Source: Hyphomicrobiales bacterium (GTDB lineage: Bacteria; Pseudomonadota; Alphaproteobacteria; Rhizobiales; Rhizobiaceae). From it: a stretch of DNA of 64,000 nucleotides. The translations under genes and the position numbers were made by a program. This document shows, piece by piece, positions 26,544 to 37,500 of this stretch. The DNA lies in NCBI GenBank assembly GCA_900468535.1, contig UBTY01000009.1:1-64000 (forward strand), in the 5' to 3' direction. Below the pieces are notes generated by a model. The model did no database searches, was not told the DNA's origin, and saw only the letters and a list, made by a program, of their open reading frames with translations. Position 1 is the first letter of the stretch; every line of letters starts with the position of its first letter.

Positions 26544-29105
26544 ATGTCGGAAATGATGCACAGCCTGGCGGAACAGGCGGAGGATGGCACATACGCTTAT
26601 CCCCGCTCGCTTCAGTCGGGCCGATTGAAAACTGTTGGCGCCTCGAAGGCGGGCATATTATCGCGGGTGACCCGGATTTTTGCCGCTGGCACAGCCATGG
26701 CATCGGTAGCCACACCTGTTCTCGCGCAGGTCGATGCAGACGCCGCAGCGCATCTTTTCACCTCATCGCAGGTTGCCGGTCTTTCGGTCGTCATCGGCGT
26801 CATCTCCGCAGCCTTGCTGTCGACACTCTGGGTCGTTCGCCAACGCGGTAACCTTGAAACGGAAAGCCGCGAGATGCGCTCCGCCTTGTCGGACGCGCAG
26901 CAGCGCATCTCCCAGTACCAGGCGCTGATCGCAGACAAGAACCGTCGCATCGTGATCTGGGACGGCGACGAGCGGCCTGAACTTCTCGGCCAACTGCCGC
27001 CGGAAACCGGCGCACCGCAAGACAACGAGTTTCTGGCGTTCGGCCTGTGGCTGAAGCCGCGCTCGGCGTCGGAACTCGAGCATGCGATCGACCGCCTGCG
27101 CGGTTCTGCACACAGCTTCGACATGGTGGTGGAAACCCATCGTGACGAGATACTGGAAGCCCAGGGTCGTGTGTCCGGCGGACGGGCGTTCATCCGCTTT
27201 GTCGCCCTGAACAACCTCCGGGCGGAGCTTGCCGAACTCAAGATCGAGCGCGATCGCCTGCTGACCTCCATATCGGCGTTTCAGAACCTTCTCGATTCCA
27301 TCGATCTGCCTGCCTGGCAGCGCGACCCGGACGGCCGGCTGATCTGGGTAAACCAGGCCTATGGCGAAGCTGTCGATGCGGTATCCCCCGATCAGGCCGT
27401 CGATGAGGGCCGAGAGTTCCTGACCACGGTGGCGCGCGAACGCATTCGTGCCAGCGCGACGCCTGAATCACCGTTTCACGACAAGATTTCGACCGTTGTT
27501 AACGGCAACAGGACGTTCTTCGATGTCGTCGACGTCAAGATCCCGAGCGGCTCGGCCGGCATCGCGGTCGATATCTCCGGCATCGAGACCGTCCGCGCGG
27601 AGCTTGAGCGCACGTTGAAGAGCCACGCGGAAACACTCGATCATCTGGCGACACCCGTCGCAATCTTCGACGGTGATCGGCGGCTGCAGTTCTATAACCA
27701 GGCTTTTGTTTCTCTCTGGCAACTCGATATTGCCTTCCTCGAAAGTAAGCCTGACAACGCGGAACTGCTGGAACGGCTGCGCGCAGCCAAGAAGCTGCCG
27801 GACCAGTTGAACTGGAAGTCGTGGAAAGAGAACGCGCTTTCGGTTTACCGCGCTCTCGATACACAATCCGATCTCTGGCATCTGCCGAACGGTCAAACAC
27901 TGCGCGTTTTCGCGACAGCACATCCGCAGGGCGGTGCGACCTGGGTGTTCGAGAACCTGACCGAACAGGTCGATCTGGAAACCCGCTACAACACGCTCCT
28001 CAAGGTGCAGGGCGAAACGATCGACCATCTTTCCGAAGGTGTGGCGGTCTTTGGCCCCGACGGTCGGATCCGTCTTTCTAACCCCGCGTTCCGTGCGCTA
28101 TGGGGTATTACCGAAGCGGAAGCAAAGCCCGGCACGCATATCCGCACGCTTGGGGAAGCCTGTGCTCCATCGTATGACCGGCCCGATGGCTGGAAGACCT
28201 TCGCCGAACTGATTACGAGCTTCGACGATGAACGCCGTTCGAGCCAGGGAACGCTTGAGCTGTTCTCCGGCCTCGTGCTCGACTACGCCGTCATTCCGCT
28301 TCCGAACGCACAGACCATGCTGACCTTCGTCAACATGACCGACAGCGTTCGCGCCGAACGGGCCCTGACTGAAAAGAACGAAGCGTTGCGGCGCGCGGAC
28401 GAGCTGAAGAACGACTTCGTGCAGCACGTTTCGTATGAACTGCGTTCGCCACTCACCAATATCATCGGCTTCACCGACCTTCTGCGCACGCCGGGTCTCG
28501 GCACGCTGAACGAGCGACAGGCCGAGTATATCGACCATATTTCAACATCGTCGTCGGTCCTTCTCACGCTGGTCAATGACATTCTCGACCTTGCAACCGT
28601 CGATGCCGGTATTATGCATCTGAACTACACCGAGATCGATCTCGGTGATCTCCTCGACGACGTCTCGATCCAAATCGCCGATCGGCTGCAGGAAAGCGGC
28701 GTTACGCTCGAAATCACGTCGCCGGCCCATCTCGGTTCGATGATCGCGGATCCGCAGCGCCTGAAGCAGATTCTAGTCAAGCTTCTGTCAAATGCCGCCA
28801 ATTTCTCGCCCGAGGGCTCGGCAATCGCGCTCAGGTGCCAGCGCGAAGGCACAGACTTCGTGTTTTCGGTCAGCGACAGCGGTCCCGGCATTTCGCAGGA
28901 CATGATCGCCAACGTCTTCGATCGCTTCGCCACCGGCGCCAAGAGTGGCAAGCGTGGTGGAGCAGGCCTTGGCCTTTCCATCGTCGAGAGCTTCGTCAAG
29001 CTGCATCACGGGCAGGTTTCGATCGATAGCCAGACCGGGCGCGGAACGACCGTTGTCTGCCGGATACCATCCGCCCACCTGCCCTCTTCCGTCGCAGCAG
29101 AATGA
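26544..29105 (+). CDS. divL: DivL-type cell-cycle kinase with tyrosine in the H-box
   Basis: An 853-residue membrane-anchored PAS/HATPase protein. Two hydrophobic segments near the N-terminus (about residues 45-60 and 72-93) precede a coiled-coil and several PAS domains, then a dimerisation helix and HATPase domain. The H-box reads FVQHVSYELRSPLTNI: the usual histidine is replaced by Tyr631, the hallmark of Caulobacter DivL, which acts with DivK and CckA to control CtrA. HATPase motifs (LLSNAANFSPEG, DSGPGIS, GLGLSIV) are intact. The first methionines are close together, so the start is uncertain by a few codons. The stop overlaps tsaE by 4 bp. Confidence 0.88.
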   Translation: MSEMMHSLAEQAEDGTYAYPRSLQSGRLKTVGASKAGILSRVTRIFAAGTAMASVATPVLAQVDADAAAHLFTSSQVAGLSVVIGVISAALLSTLWVVRQRGNLETESREMRSALSDAQQRISQYQALIADKNRRIVIWDGDERPELLGQLPPETGAPQDNEFLAFGLWLKPRSASELEHAIDRLRGSAHSFDMVVETHRDEILEAQGRVSGGRAFIRFVALNNLRAELAELKIERDRLLTSISAFQNLLDSIDLPAWQRDPDGRLIWVNQAYGEAVDAVSPDQAVDEGREFLTTVARERIRASATPESPFHDKISTVVNGNRTFFDVVDVKIPSGSAGIAVDISGIETVRAELERTLKSHAETLDHLATPVAIFDGDRRLQFYNQAFVSLWQLDIAFLESKPDNAELLERLRAAKKLPDQLNWKSWKENALSVYRALDTQSDLWHLPNGQTLRVFATAHPQGGATWVFENLTEQVDLETRYNTLLKVQGETIDHLSEGVAVFGPDGRIRLSNPAFRALWGITEAEAKPGTHIRTLGEACAPSYDRPDGWKTFAELITSFDDERRSSQGTLELFSGLVLDYAVIPLPNAQTMLTFVNMTDSVRAERALTEKNEALRRADELKNDFVQHVSYELRSPLTNIIGFTDLLRTPGLGTLNERQAEYIDHISTSSSVLLTLVNDILDLATVDAGIMHLNYTEIDLGDLLDDVSIQIADRLQESGVTLEITSPAHLGSMIADPQRLKQILVKLLSNAANFSPEGSAIALRCQREGTDFVFSVSDSGPGISQDMIANVFDRFATGAKSGKRGGAGLGLSIVESFVKLHHGQVSIDSQTGRGTTVVCRIPSAHLPSSVAAE

Positions 29106-30619
29106 CAGCAAGCGACGCGGCTCTCTCGCTTTTTCTCGAGGATGAACAGGCGACCAAACGGCTCGGCGAGGATCTGGCACTCGCGCTGAAGGTGGGTGAA
29201 TGCCTGGCGTTGACGGGCGATCTTGGCGCGGGGAAGTCGTCGCTTGCCCGCGCGCTGCTACGCGCGATCGCCGACGATTCCGAGCTTGAGGTGCCAAGCC
29301 CGACATTTACACTCGTCCAAGCTTATGACCTTCGGATTCCGGTTTCGCATTTCGATCTCTACCGCCTTGCTGACCCGACCGAGCTCGATGAACTCGGTTT
29401 CGACGAAGCGCTCCAGAACGGCATCTGCATCGTGGAGTGGCCGGAGATGGCAGCAGGCGAGCTGCCGTCCGATCGGATCTCGCTCCGGCTGACGCACGAA
29501 GGCTCGGGACGGCGCGCAGAAATTTCGGCGCCACCGAAGCAAGCGGCCCGAATCCGGCGCGTTCTTGCCATCCGGCAGTTCCTGGACGAGGCAGGCCTGC
29601 CGAATGTTGAGCGGCGGTTTCTGACCGGGGATGCGTCGTTGCGGGCTTATGAGGCGATCTACATGCCGGATGGGTCGCGCCGCATCCTGATGGACTGGCC
29701 TCCCCTGCCCGAGGGACCACCTGTCCTTGACGGCAAACCCTACCCCAAGGTCGCTCATATTGCAGAAGATGCCTACCCGTTCGTCGCGATTGCGGAAACC
29801 TTGCGTGACCGTGGATTTGCAGCACCTGCGATCTACAAGGTCGACTACGATCAAGGCATATTGCTGATAGAGGACCTCGGAACAGAAGGCGTTCTCGACG
29901 CGGACGGCAACCCGATCGCGGAACGCTATCGGGCAAGCGTTGCCTGCCTTGCGCATCTGCATTCGATGCAGATTCCGCAAGACATTTCCGTCACCGATGC
30001 GCACATCCACCACATTCCGGACTTCGATCGGACGGCAATGAAGATGGAAGTGCGACTGGTTCTGGACTGGCACATCCCCTGGAGGCGGGATGGCGCAAAG
30101 GCAACCGATGTCGAGCGCGATGAGTATCTTGCGATATGGGACCACCTCATCGACCAGCTTCAGCCGGCGGAAAAGAACATCCTTCTTCGCGACTTTCACT
30201 CTCCCAACATCATCTGGCGCGAGGATAAGAACGGTATCGATCGTGTCGGGATTATCGACTTTCAGGACGCAATGATTGGGCCGACGGCCTATGACCTTGC
30301 CTCGATCGCCCAGGACGCCCGGGTAACGATCGACCCAGCCCTGTTTCGCACGCTGATGGACGACTATCTCTCCCTTCGCAGGGCGCAGAGCAATTTCGAC
30401 GAAGACGCTTTCCTGAAAAGCTGGGCGATCATGTCCGCACAACGCAACTGCAAGCTCGCTGGTCTCTGGGTCCGGCTGATGCAGCGGGACGGAAAGCCGG
30501 GCTACATGAAGCATATGCCGCGCACGCTCGGCTATCTCCACACCGCCTTTCAGCATGAAACGCTTGCCCCCTTGCGCGATTGGTTCGTAAGGGCTGGAAT
30601 AATGCCAAGCGAATCATGA
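29102..30619 (+). CDS. TsaE-AmgK fusion: t6A ATPase and muramic acid kinase
   Basis: Two-domain protein of 505 residues. Residues 1 to about 155 are TsaE, the ATPase that supports N6-threonylcarbamoyladenosine modification of tRNA; the P-loop GDLGAGKSS is at 39-47, followed by SPTFTLVQAY. Residues from about 170 onward are an APH-fold kinase with HLHSMQ, a catalytic-loop LRDFHSPNII and Mg-binding IIDFQD. The context with MurU directly downstream identifies it as AmgK, which phosphorylates MurNAc and GlcNAc at C1 in cell-wall recycling. The fusion is seen in several alphaproteobacteria. Overlaps divL by 4 bp. Confidence 0.93.
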   Translation: MTASDAALSLFLEDEQATKRLGEDLALALKVGECLALTGDLGAGKSSLARALLRAIADDSELEVPSPTFTLVQAYDLRIPVSHFDLYRLADPTELDELGFDEALQNGICIVEWPEMAAGELPSDRISLRLTHEGSGRRAEISAPPKQAARIRRVLAIRQFLDEAGLPNVERRFLTGDASLRAYEAIYMPDGSRRILMDWPPLPEGPPVLDGKPYPKVAHIAEDAYPFVAIAETLRDRGFAAPAIYKVDYDQGILLIEDLGTEGVLDADGNPIAERYRASVACLAHLHSMQIPQDISVTDAHIHHIPDFDRTAMKMEVRLVLDWHIPWRRDGAKATDVERDEYLAIWDHLIDQLQPAEKNILLRDFHSPNIIWREDKNGIDRVGIIDFQDAMIGPTAYDLASIAQDARVTIDPALFRTLMDDYLSLRRAQSNFDEDAFLKSWAIMSAQRNCKLAGLWVRLMQRDGKPGYMKHMPRTLGYLHTAFQHETLAPLRDWFVRAGIMPSES

Positions 30620-30631
30620 GTTCCTGATAGA

Positions 30632-31363
30632 ATGACGATCAAACAAGCGATGGTGCTCGCGGCGGGTCTTGGAACCCGGATGCGTCCTATTACAGACACG
30701 ATACCGAAGCCGTTGGTGAAGATCGATGGCAAGGCGATGATCGACTATTCGCTCGACTCGCTTGCAGAAGCCGGCGTTGAAAAGGTCGTGGTCAATGTCC
30801 ACCATCATGCCGACCAGATGCTCGCCCATCTTGCATCCTACAAAAGCCTCGAGATCATCATATCCGACGAGCGCGAGCGCCTGATGAACAATGGCGGCGG
30901 GCTTGCGAAGGGCCTCAAGCTGCTGCCGCCGGGCGAAGTTTTCGTGACCAATGCCGACTTGTTCTGGATCGGCGAGCGACCGGATGCGCCAAGCAACCTG
31001 CGTCGCCTAGCCGGATTCTTCAACGCGAAGGACATGGATATGGCTATGCTTTGCGTGAAGCTCGAAGACACCACCGGGCATAACGGCAAGAACGACTTCA
31101 ACATGGCGATGAACGGCGGACTGACGCGCTTTGCAGAGACGGGACCAAATCCGGTCGTCTATGCCGGCGCTATTGCCATGCACACGTCGTTTCTCGACGA
31201 TGCACCTGCCGATGCGTTCAACCTCAATCTCTATTTCGACAAGGCGATCGCGCGCGGTCGCCTCTACGGAACGGTACTCGAGGGACATTGGCTTACGGTC
31301 GGCACCCCCGAGGCTATCGGCGAAGCGGAGGAAACGATCCGGCGATACCGGACGTTTGCATGA
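30632..31363 (+). CDS. murU: N-acetylmuramate-1-phosphate uridylyltransferase MurU
   Basis: A 243-residue sugar nucleotidyltransferase with the signature MVLAAGLGTRMRPITDTIPK (nucleotide-binding loop and catalytic Arg/Lys) and FVTNADLFW carrying the metal-binding Asp. Coupled to AmgK it makes UDP-MurNAc, bypassing de novo MurNAc synthesis and the fosfomycin target MurA. It lies 12 bp after the tsaE-amgK stop and 3 bp before addB. Without the AmgK neighbour it would only be called a generic GlmU-like transferase. Confidence 0.92.
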   Translation: MTIKQAMVLAAGLGTRMRPITDTIPKPLVKIDGKAMIDYSLDSLAEAGVEKVVVNVHHHADQMLAHLASYKSLEIIISDERERLMNNGGGLAKGLKLLPPGEVFVTNADLFWIGERPDAPSNLRRLAGFFNAKDMDMAMLCVKLEDTTGHNGKNDFNMAMNGGLTRFAETGPNPVVYAGAIAMHTSFLDDAPADAFNLNLYFDKAIARGRLYGTVLEGHWLTVGTPEAIGEAEETIRRYRTFA

Positions 31364-31366
31364 CGG

Positions 31367-34300
31367 ATGGTCGAGCATCACCGACCAAGGCTCCTGACCA
31401 TACCCGCTGGCCTCCCCTTCCTGAGGACGCTTGCCGAGAGCCTCTGCGATGGTCGGCTTACATCCCGCTTTCGTTATGATTCCAGCGATCCGCTATCGCT
31501 GTCGACGGCCACTATCTATCTGCCAACGAGACGCGCGGCGCGCGTCCTGCGTTCGGAGTTCGTCGATCTTCTCGGCGGACGATCGGCCATCCTGCCCGTG
31601 ATCCGCCCGCTCGGCGAAACGGACGACGACAATGGCTACTTTGACGAAAGCCTGCCCGCCACGCTCGATCTTGCGCAGCCTCTATCGAATACGTCCCGAT
31701 TGCTCGAACTGGCGCGACTGATCCTCGCCTGGCGAAACAAACTGCCTGATATCGTCCGCAGCATCCATTCGGACTCTCCGCTTGTCGCACCCGCAAGCCC
31801 CGCTGACGCGATCTGGCTCGCAAGAAACCTTGCAGAGCTGATCGACTCGATCGAAACAGAAGACAAAGAGTGGAGCGAGCTTTCCGATCTCAGCGCCAAT
31901 GATCACGCATTGTGGTGGCAGCTGACGGCTGAATTCCTGCGGATTGCGAGCGCCTTCTGGCCGGAGCGGCTGAACGAACTCGGAAAATCCTCTCCTGCCC
32001 GACACCGCAACGCAATCTTGCGCGCCGAGGCGAACCGGATTGCAACGATGGCGGAATCCGGCCCGATCATTATTGCCGGCTCGACCGGCTCGGTGCCGGC
32101 GACGGCCGATCTTATTGCCGCTGTCGCCGGTCGTCCGGAGGGCGTGATCGTGCTGCCGGGGCTCGATATCGCCATGCCGGACAGGCATTGGGAAATGGTG
32201 GCTCCAGAGGCCAGCTTCGGCCGACCTGTCGATGCCGCCAGCCGGAGCCATTCGCAGTATGGTCTGGCCCAGCTCTTGAAGCGGTTGGGATCCACCCGCG
32301 AGGATGTTGCGCCGCTTGCAGAGCCGCCGGCGGACCTCGATCTACGCGGTCGAATCCTGTCTCATTCTCTTTCGCCTTCCGAGGCGACAAGCGAGTGGGG
32401 TGATTTCAAGCACGCCTTAAACGAGGGCGACATATCGCGCGCTTTCGCGGATGTGTCCCTGATAGAGGCGGCGAACGAGCGTGAAGAAGCGACAGCGATC
32501 GCGATTGCGCTGCGCCTCGCGCTCGAGCAGCCGGGCGCTTCCGGCGAGAGCAGAGCCGCGCTGATTACGCCGGACAGGAACCTGGCCCGCCGCGTCGCCA
32601 CTGAGCTTTCACGGTTCGGAATCATCGCCGACGACTCGGCCGGTACGCCGCTGGCCGCCACGCCGCAGGGCACCTTGCTGCAGCTTCTGCTGGAGGCAAC
32701 GCTGAGACCGGGTGATCCAGTCGCCCTCGTTGGCCTGCTGAAGCACCCGTTAGCCCGTTTCGGGCTTGAACCGGATCTGCTTGCGGAATCTGTCTCGGCG
32801 CTCGAATTGATTGCCCTTCGCGGCGGTGTCGCCGAAGTCGACATCAGTACGCTTGAGCCGTTGGTCGAACAGCAACTGGCCGATCAAGCGCTGGAACAAC
32901 ACGTGCCGAAATGGCGAAAAGCGTTGCCGACGGATGCGCCCGACAAGGCGCGCGATCTCGCGCGGCGTGTCAGTGCGGCAGTCGAGCCGCTCGCTTCCGC
33001 ATTTGTCCATCGACGCCCGGACGGTCGCGCCATGACTACGGCCTTTACACTGTCGGACTGGGCAGAGCGCACCGGTCGCGCACTGGAAGCGATTGCCTCC
33101 GATCGGAGGGCAGATCTGTCGGGACTCTGGTCCGGCGAAGCTGGCGATACACTCGCCAGCCTCCTGGCTGAAATCATCGATACCGACGGTCAGATCGAAG
33201 CCGACGGCCCTCAATGGATCGATATCATGGCCGCGCTCACAGCTGGCCAAGCCGTCAAGCCACGCGCCTTGCTCCATCCGCGTCTTCTCATTCTAGGGAC
33301 GTTGGAAGCACGCCTGCAGAGCGTCGATACGCTTATACTCGGTGGATTGAACGAAGGCTCCTGGCCGGGTCAGACCAGCAACAATCCGTTCATCTCGCGT
33401 ACGATGAAGACCGAAATCGGACTGGAGCCGCCGGAACGCCGCATCGGACAGCTGGCGCACGACTTCGAAATGGCAAACGGCACCCGCCATCTGATCTACT
33501 CCCGCGCGCTGCGCCAGGGATCAACGCCAACGGTCGCTTCGCGCTGGCTGCAGCGGTTGCTGGCCTTCGGCGGCAAGTCGTTGGAAGCGGAGCTGAAAGC
33601 GCGTGGTGCGCGTTTCATCCATTGGGCAAATCTCATTGATCAAGGCGATCGGCAGGCTCCCGCCCAGCGGCCAAGCCCAACGCCGCCGAGAGAGATGCAG
33701 CCGAAATCCTACTCCTTCAGTGAGGTCGGCAGGCTGCGGCGCGACCCCTATGCAATTTATGCAAGGCGCGTCCTGCGGCTCGATCCGGTTGCGCCCTTCA
33801 ATCGCGATCCAGGTGCGGCTGAGCGAGGAACGCTCTACCACACGATCATCGATCGCTTCATCCGGGAAGGCCACATAGCCGGGACTGATGATGCAGCTGA
33901 CGCGATGGAGCGCATCCTGAACGAGCTCTTCGACATGGAGCAGTTGCCGCCGCATATCGATGCCGTATGGCGGCCGCGTTTTCGCGAGGTTGCCAAAGCA
34001 TTCCTGAACTGGGAAGCCGAACGGCGGCCCGATGTTCGCCGCACGCTGACAGAAGTTCGCGGCGGCGTCGAGCTGGAGCAGGTCAACATCCGCCTCAGCG
34101 GTGTTGCCGACCGGATCGATATCAGGGGCCCTGGCGTTGCCGATATCATCGACTACAAGACGGGGTTCAACCCCTCTCCGGCCCAGGCCCGCGCGCTTCT
34201 CGACCCGCAGCTTGCACTCGAAGCGGCGGCGCTTAGCGCAGGTGCGTTCCGAGACGCGGGAAGCCTCACCCCCCAGGACCTGCTCTATGTGAGGCTCCGG

Positions 34301-34561
34301 CCGGGCACCCGTTTCCAGGTCGATACCGTCAACAACGAGTTCTCAGGCAAGGGCGACAAGGCCAAATCGGCTATGGATCTTGCCAGCGATTCCATTGATC
34401 AGCTCATCAAGTTCGTGTCCTTGCTTCAGTCCGGCGAGAAGGGATTCACCTCGCGTCTCATCCCCGCACAGCAGTTCGAGTTCGGCGGGGACTATGACCA
34501 TCTCGCGCGCGTATCGGAATGGTCGACCGCCGAAAGCGACGAAGGAGGCGACGATGAATGA
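31367..34561 (+). CDS. addB: Double-strand break repair protein AddB (alphaproteobacterial type)
   Basis: The 1064-residue subunit of the AddAB helicase-nuclease that resects DNA ends for RecA. The C-terminal nuclease domain shows GVADRIDIRGPGVADIIDYK, the D-x-K nuclease core, with GLNEGSWPG as a helicase-like motif in the middle. I see no Walker A motif, consistent with the helicase-inactive AddB of this group. It starts 3 bp after murU and overlaps addA by 8 bp, so expression of repair follows cell-wall recycling on the same transcript. Confidence 0.95.
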   Translation: MVEHHRPRLLTIPAGLPFLRTLAESLCDGRLTSRFRYDSSDPLSLSTATIYLPTRRAARVLRSEFVDLLGGRSAILPVIRPLGETDDDNGYFDESLPATLDLAQPLSNTSRLLELARLILAWRNKLPDIVRSIHSDSPLVAPASPADAIWLARNLAELIDSIETEDKEWSELSDLSANDHALWWQLTAEFLRIASAFWPERLNELGKSSPARHRNAILRAEANRIATMAESGPIIIAGSTGSVPATADLIAAVAGRPEGVIVLPGLDIAMPDRHWEMVAPEASFGRPVDAASRSHSQYGLAQLLKRLGSTREDVAPLAEPPADLDLRGRILSHSLSPSEATSEWGDFKHALNEGDISRAFADVSLIEAANEREEATAIAIALRLALEQPGASGESRAALITPDRNLARRVATELSRFGIIADDSAGTPLAATPQGTLLQLLLEATLRPGDPVALVGLLKHPLARFGLEPDLLAESVSALELIALRGGVAEVDISTLEPLVEQQLADQALEQHVPKWRKALPTDAPDKARDLARRVSAAVEPLASAFVHRRPDGRAMTTAFTLSDWAERTGRALEAIASDRRADLSGLWSGEAGDTLASLLAEIIDTDGQIEADGPQWIDIMAALTAGQAVKPRALLHPRLLILGTLEARLQSVDTLILGGLNEGSWPGQTSNNPFISRTMKTEIGLEPPERRIGQLAHDFEMANGTRHLIYSRALRQGSTPTVASRWLQRLLAFGGKSLEAELKARGARFIHWANLIDQGDRQAPAQRPSPTPPREMQPKSYSFSEVGRLRRDPYAIYARRVLRLDPVAPFNRDPGAAERGTLYHTIIDRFIREGHIAGTDDAADAMERILNELFDMEQLPPHIDAVWRPRFREVAKAFLNWEAERRPDVRRTLTEVRGGVELEQVNIRLSGVADRIDIRGPGVADIIDYKTGFNPSPAQARALLDPQLALEAAALSAGAFRDAGSLTPQDLLYVRLRPGTRFQVDTVNNEFSGKGDKAKSAMDLASDSIDQLIKFVSLLQSGEKGFTSRLIPAQQFEFGGDYDHLARVSEWSTAESDEGGDDE

Positions 34562-37500
34562 TGAAGCGACGTTGCCGGAGGGCGATGATCCGGTCGCATG
34601 GACAAGCTGGACGACAATCCAGCAGTCGGTAGCCTCGGACCCTGAACGTTCTGCGTGGGTTTCGGCCAACGCCGGATCGGGCAAGACGCATGTGTTGACA
34701 CAGCGGGTCATCCGACTGCTGCTTGCCGGCGCGCGTCCATCGGCCATTCTCTGCCTCACCTATACCAAGGCTGCGGCCTCCGAAATGTCCAACCGCGTGT
34801 TTGATCGGCTGGCAGAGTGGGCCGTCCTGTCAGACGACGATCTGAGTCAGCGGATCAGCCAGATCGAGGGCAAGCGGCCCGATCGCCTAAAGCTTGCAGA
34901 GGCGCGTCGGCTGTTCGCAAGGGCGCTCGAAACGCCGGGTGGCCTGAAGATCCAGACGATCCACGCCTTCTGCGAAGCCCTGCTGCATCAGTTTCCGCTG
35001 GAAGCCAACGTCGCGGGCCATTTTTCGGTGCTGGACGATCGTGCCGCTGCCACTTTGCTTGCCGATGCGCGGCGTTCACTGCTGACCGCGACGACACCGG
35101 AAGACGATGCCACGCTGGCGGAAGCCTTTACCTATGTTCTCAATCTCGGTGACGAAGGCGGCCTCGAGACCTTGTTGAGCGAGATCGTCGCCAACCGCAA
35201 CGCTATCCGCAGATTCACGCTTTCGGCAGAGCGAACTGGAGGTTTGGAGCTTGTTCTTCGTGACAGGCTGGGCCTTCTTCCGGACGAAACCGAAGCGGCA
35301 ATGGTCGCGAGCTATTGGCCGCTGCCGGTTTTATCCGGCGCGGTGCTCGACCGCTACCTCGATCTCGCGGATGAAAAGGGTGGCGCCAAAGCGCATGACG
35401 TAGCGGCGAACCTCCGCGCCGTCGGCCGAGAAAGAGACCCGAAACGCCGCATTGCGCTTCTCGAAAAGACGTTCCTGACCGTCAAAGGTGAACCAAAGGC
35501 GGAATCGCAGTTCTTCGTCAAGGCGATGCTGAGCGAAGCGCCGGCACTGGCAGATGCCGTTGCGGCGGCACGATCGCACATTCTCTCGCGCCGCGATCGA
35601 CTGAAGATCATTCGGATGCATGATGCGACACGGGCAGCGTTGATCCTGGCTGACCGCCTCAATCGCGATTACGAGGACCTCAAGAAGCAGCGAAGCCAGC
35701 TGGACTTCGAGGACCTGATCACGCGCACGGCGGATCTGCTCAACAAGAGCGATGTCGGGCCCTGGATCCACTACAAGCTCGATCAGGGCATTGATCATAT
35801 TCTTGTCGATGAAGCGCAGGACACCAGCCCGATCCAGTGGAGTGTCATTCAGTCGCTGGCGGAGGATTTCTTTTCGGGAGAGAGCGCCAGGAGCGTTGTG
35901 CGCACGCTTTTTGCGGTTGGTGACGAGAAGCAATCGATTTACTCGTTTCAGGGTGCGCGTCCCGAGCGATTCTCCGAGGAAAGTCGCCGGACCCGCCACC
36001 GCGTGGCACAGAGTGGTCTCGCGTTTTCGACAGTGCGCCTTCCACTATCCTTCCGCTCCACCGCCGATGTTCTGGCAGCCGTCGACCATATCTTTACGCC
36101 CGAGGGTAACGCCCGTGGGCTGAGCGCTTCCAGCGAGCCTGTCGTTCACCGTTCCAACCGTATAGGCCATCCCGGCGCGGTCGATCTATGGGAGATGATC
36201 GCTCCCGAAGTGACGATCAAGGAAGAGGATTGGACCGCGCCCTTCGACGCAACGCCCGAAAGCGCGCCGGCAGCCGTTCTTGCCCGCAGAATGGCGCATA
36301 CGATCGGCAACCTGGTCGGCAAGGAAACCATCATTGAGAAGGGCAAGGAGCGCCCGATCGAGGCCGGAGACATCCTCGTCCTGGTGCGGAAACGCGATTC
36401 CTTCGTCAATGCGCTGACCCGCGCCCTGAAGCGTCGCGACAACATTCCGGTTGCTGGCGCCGACCGCTTGAGGCTGACAAGCCACATCGCCATTCAGGAT
36501 CTCGTGGCGTTGGGCCGATTCCTGCTTCTGCCACAAGACGACCTGTCGCTAGCGGCGCTGATGAAAAGCCCACTGCTGGATCTCACAGAAGACGACGTCT
36601 TTGCCGTCGCGGCGCTTCGGCCCGATGATGAGAGCGTTTGGACACATCTACAGAAATTCGCGGATGACGGAAGCGAGCGACTACGGTCCGCAGTCGAGAA
36701 ACTGAAGCTGTTCCTCGATGAATCGACGCGCCTATCCGTCCATGACTTCTACGCCCATGTGCTGGGGAGCCATGGTGGACGCCGACAATTTCTTGCCCGG
36801 CTGGGCACAGAGGTCAGCGATATTCTCGATGAATTCCTGACGTTCGCGCTCGATCACGAGAACTCCGGCCTGCCCGGCCTGCAGTCCTTCATTTCGACGC
36901 TCGAACTGGAGGCCCCGGAGGTCAAGCGAGAGCAGGACAAGGGCCGCAACGAAGTGCGGATCATGACCGTCCACGCCTCCAAGGGCCTGGAAGCGCCGAT
37001 CGTCTTCCTGGTCGATGGCGGTTCGAAAGCCTTTACGCATAGCCATATGCCGAAGCTGCGGTTGCTGGAACAGCCCGGCGACGAGCCGCCGATGCCAGCA
37101 TGGGTGCCGCTCGGAGATCTCAGTAACTCGCTGACACAGGCTGACGCGAACCGTATCCAATTGCTGGCCGAGGAAGAATATCGCCGGCTGCTTTACGTCG
37201 CGATGACGCGCGCCGCCGACCGGTTGATCGTTTGCGGCTACCGCGGCGTGCGGCCGAACAGCGATACCTGGCATGCGATGATTTCAGCGGCGATGACCGA
37301 CAGCCATCCACATGTCGCGGCGGCCACGTTCTCCGGTCCCGACGGCACCTGGTCTGGAATCAAATGGCGCGTTCCGCACATCGGAAGGAACTTCGAGCGG
37401 GCCGCACCACCTGAGTTGGCGCAAACGCAGGAAAGATTGCCCGAAAACCTCAGTCGACCGCTGCCGCCGCAAAGGCTGCTGCCGCGCCCGCTCAGCCCTT

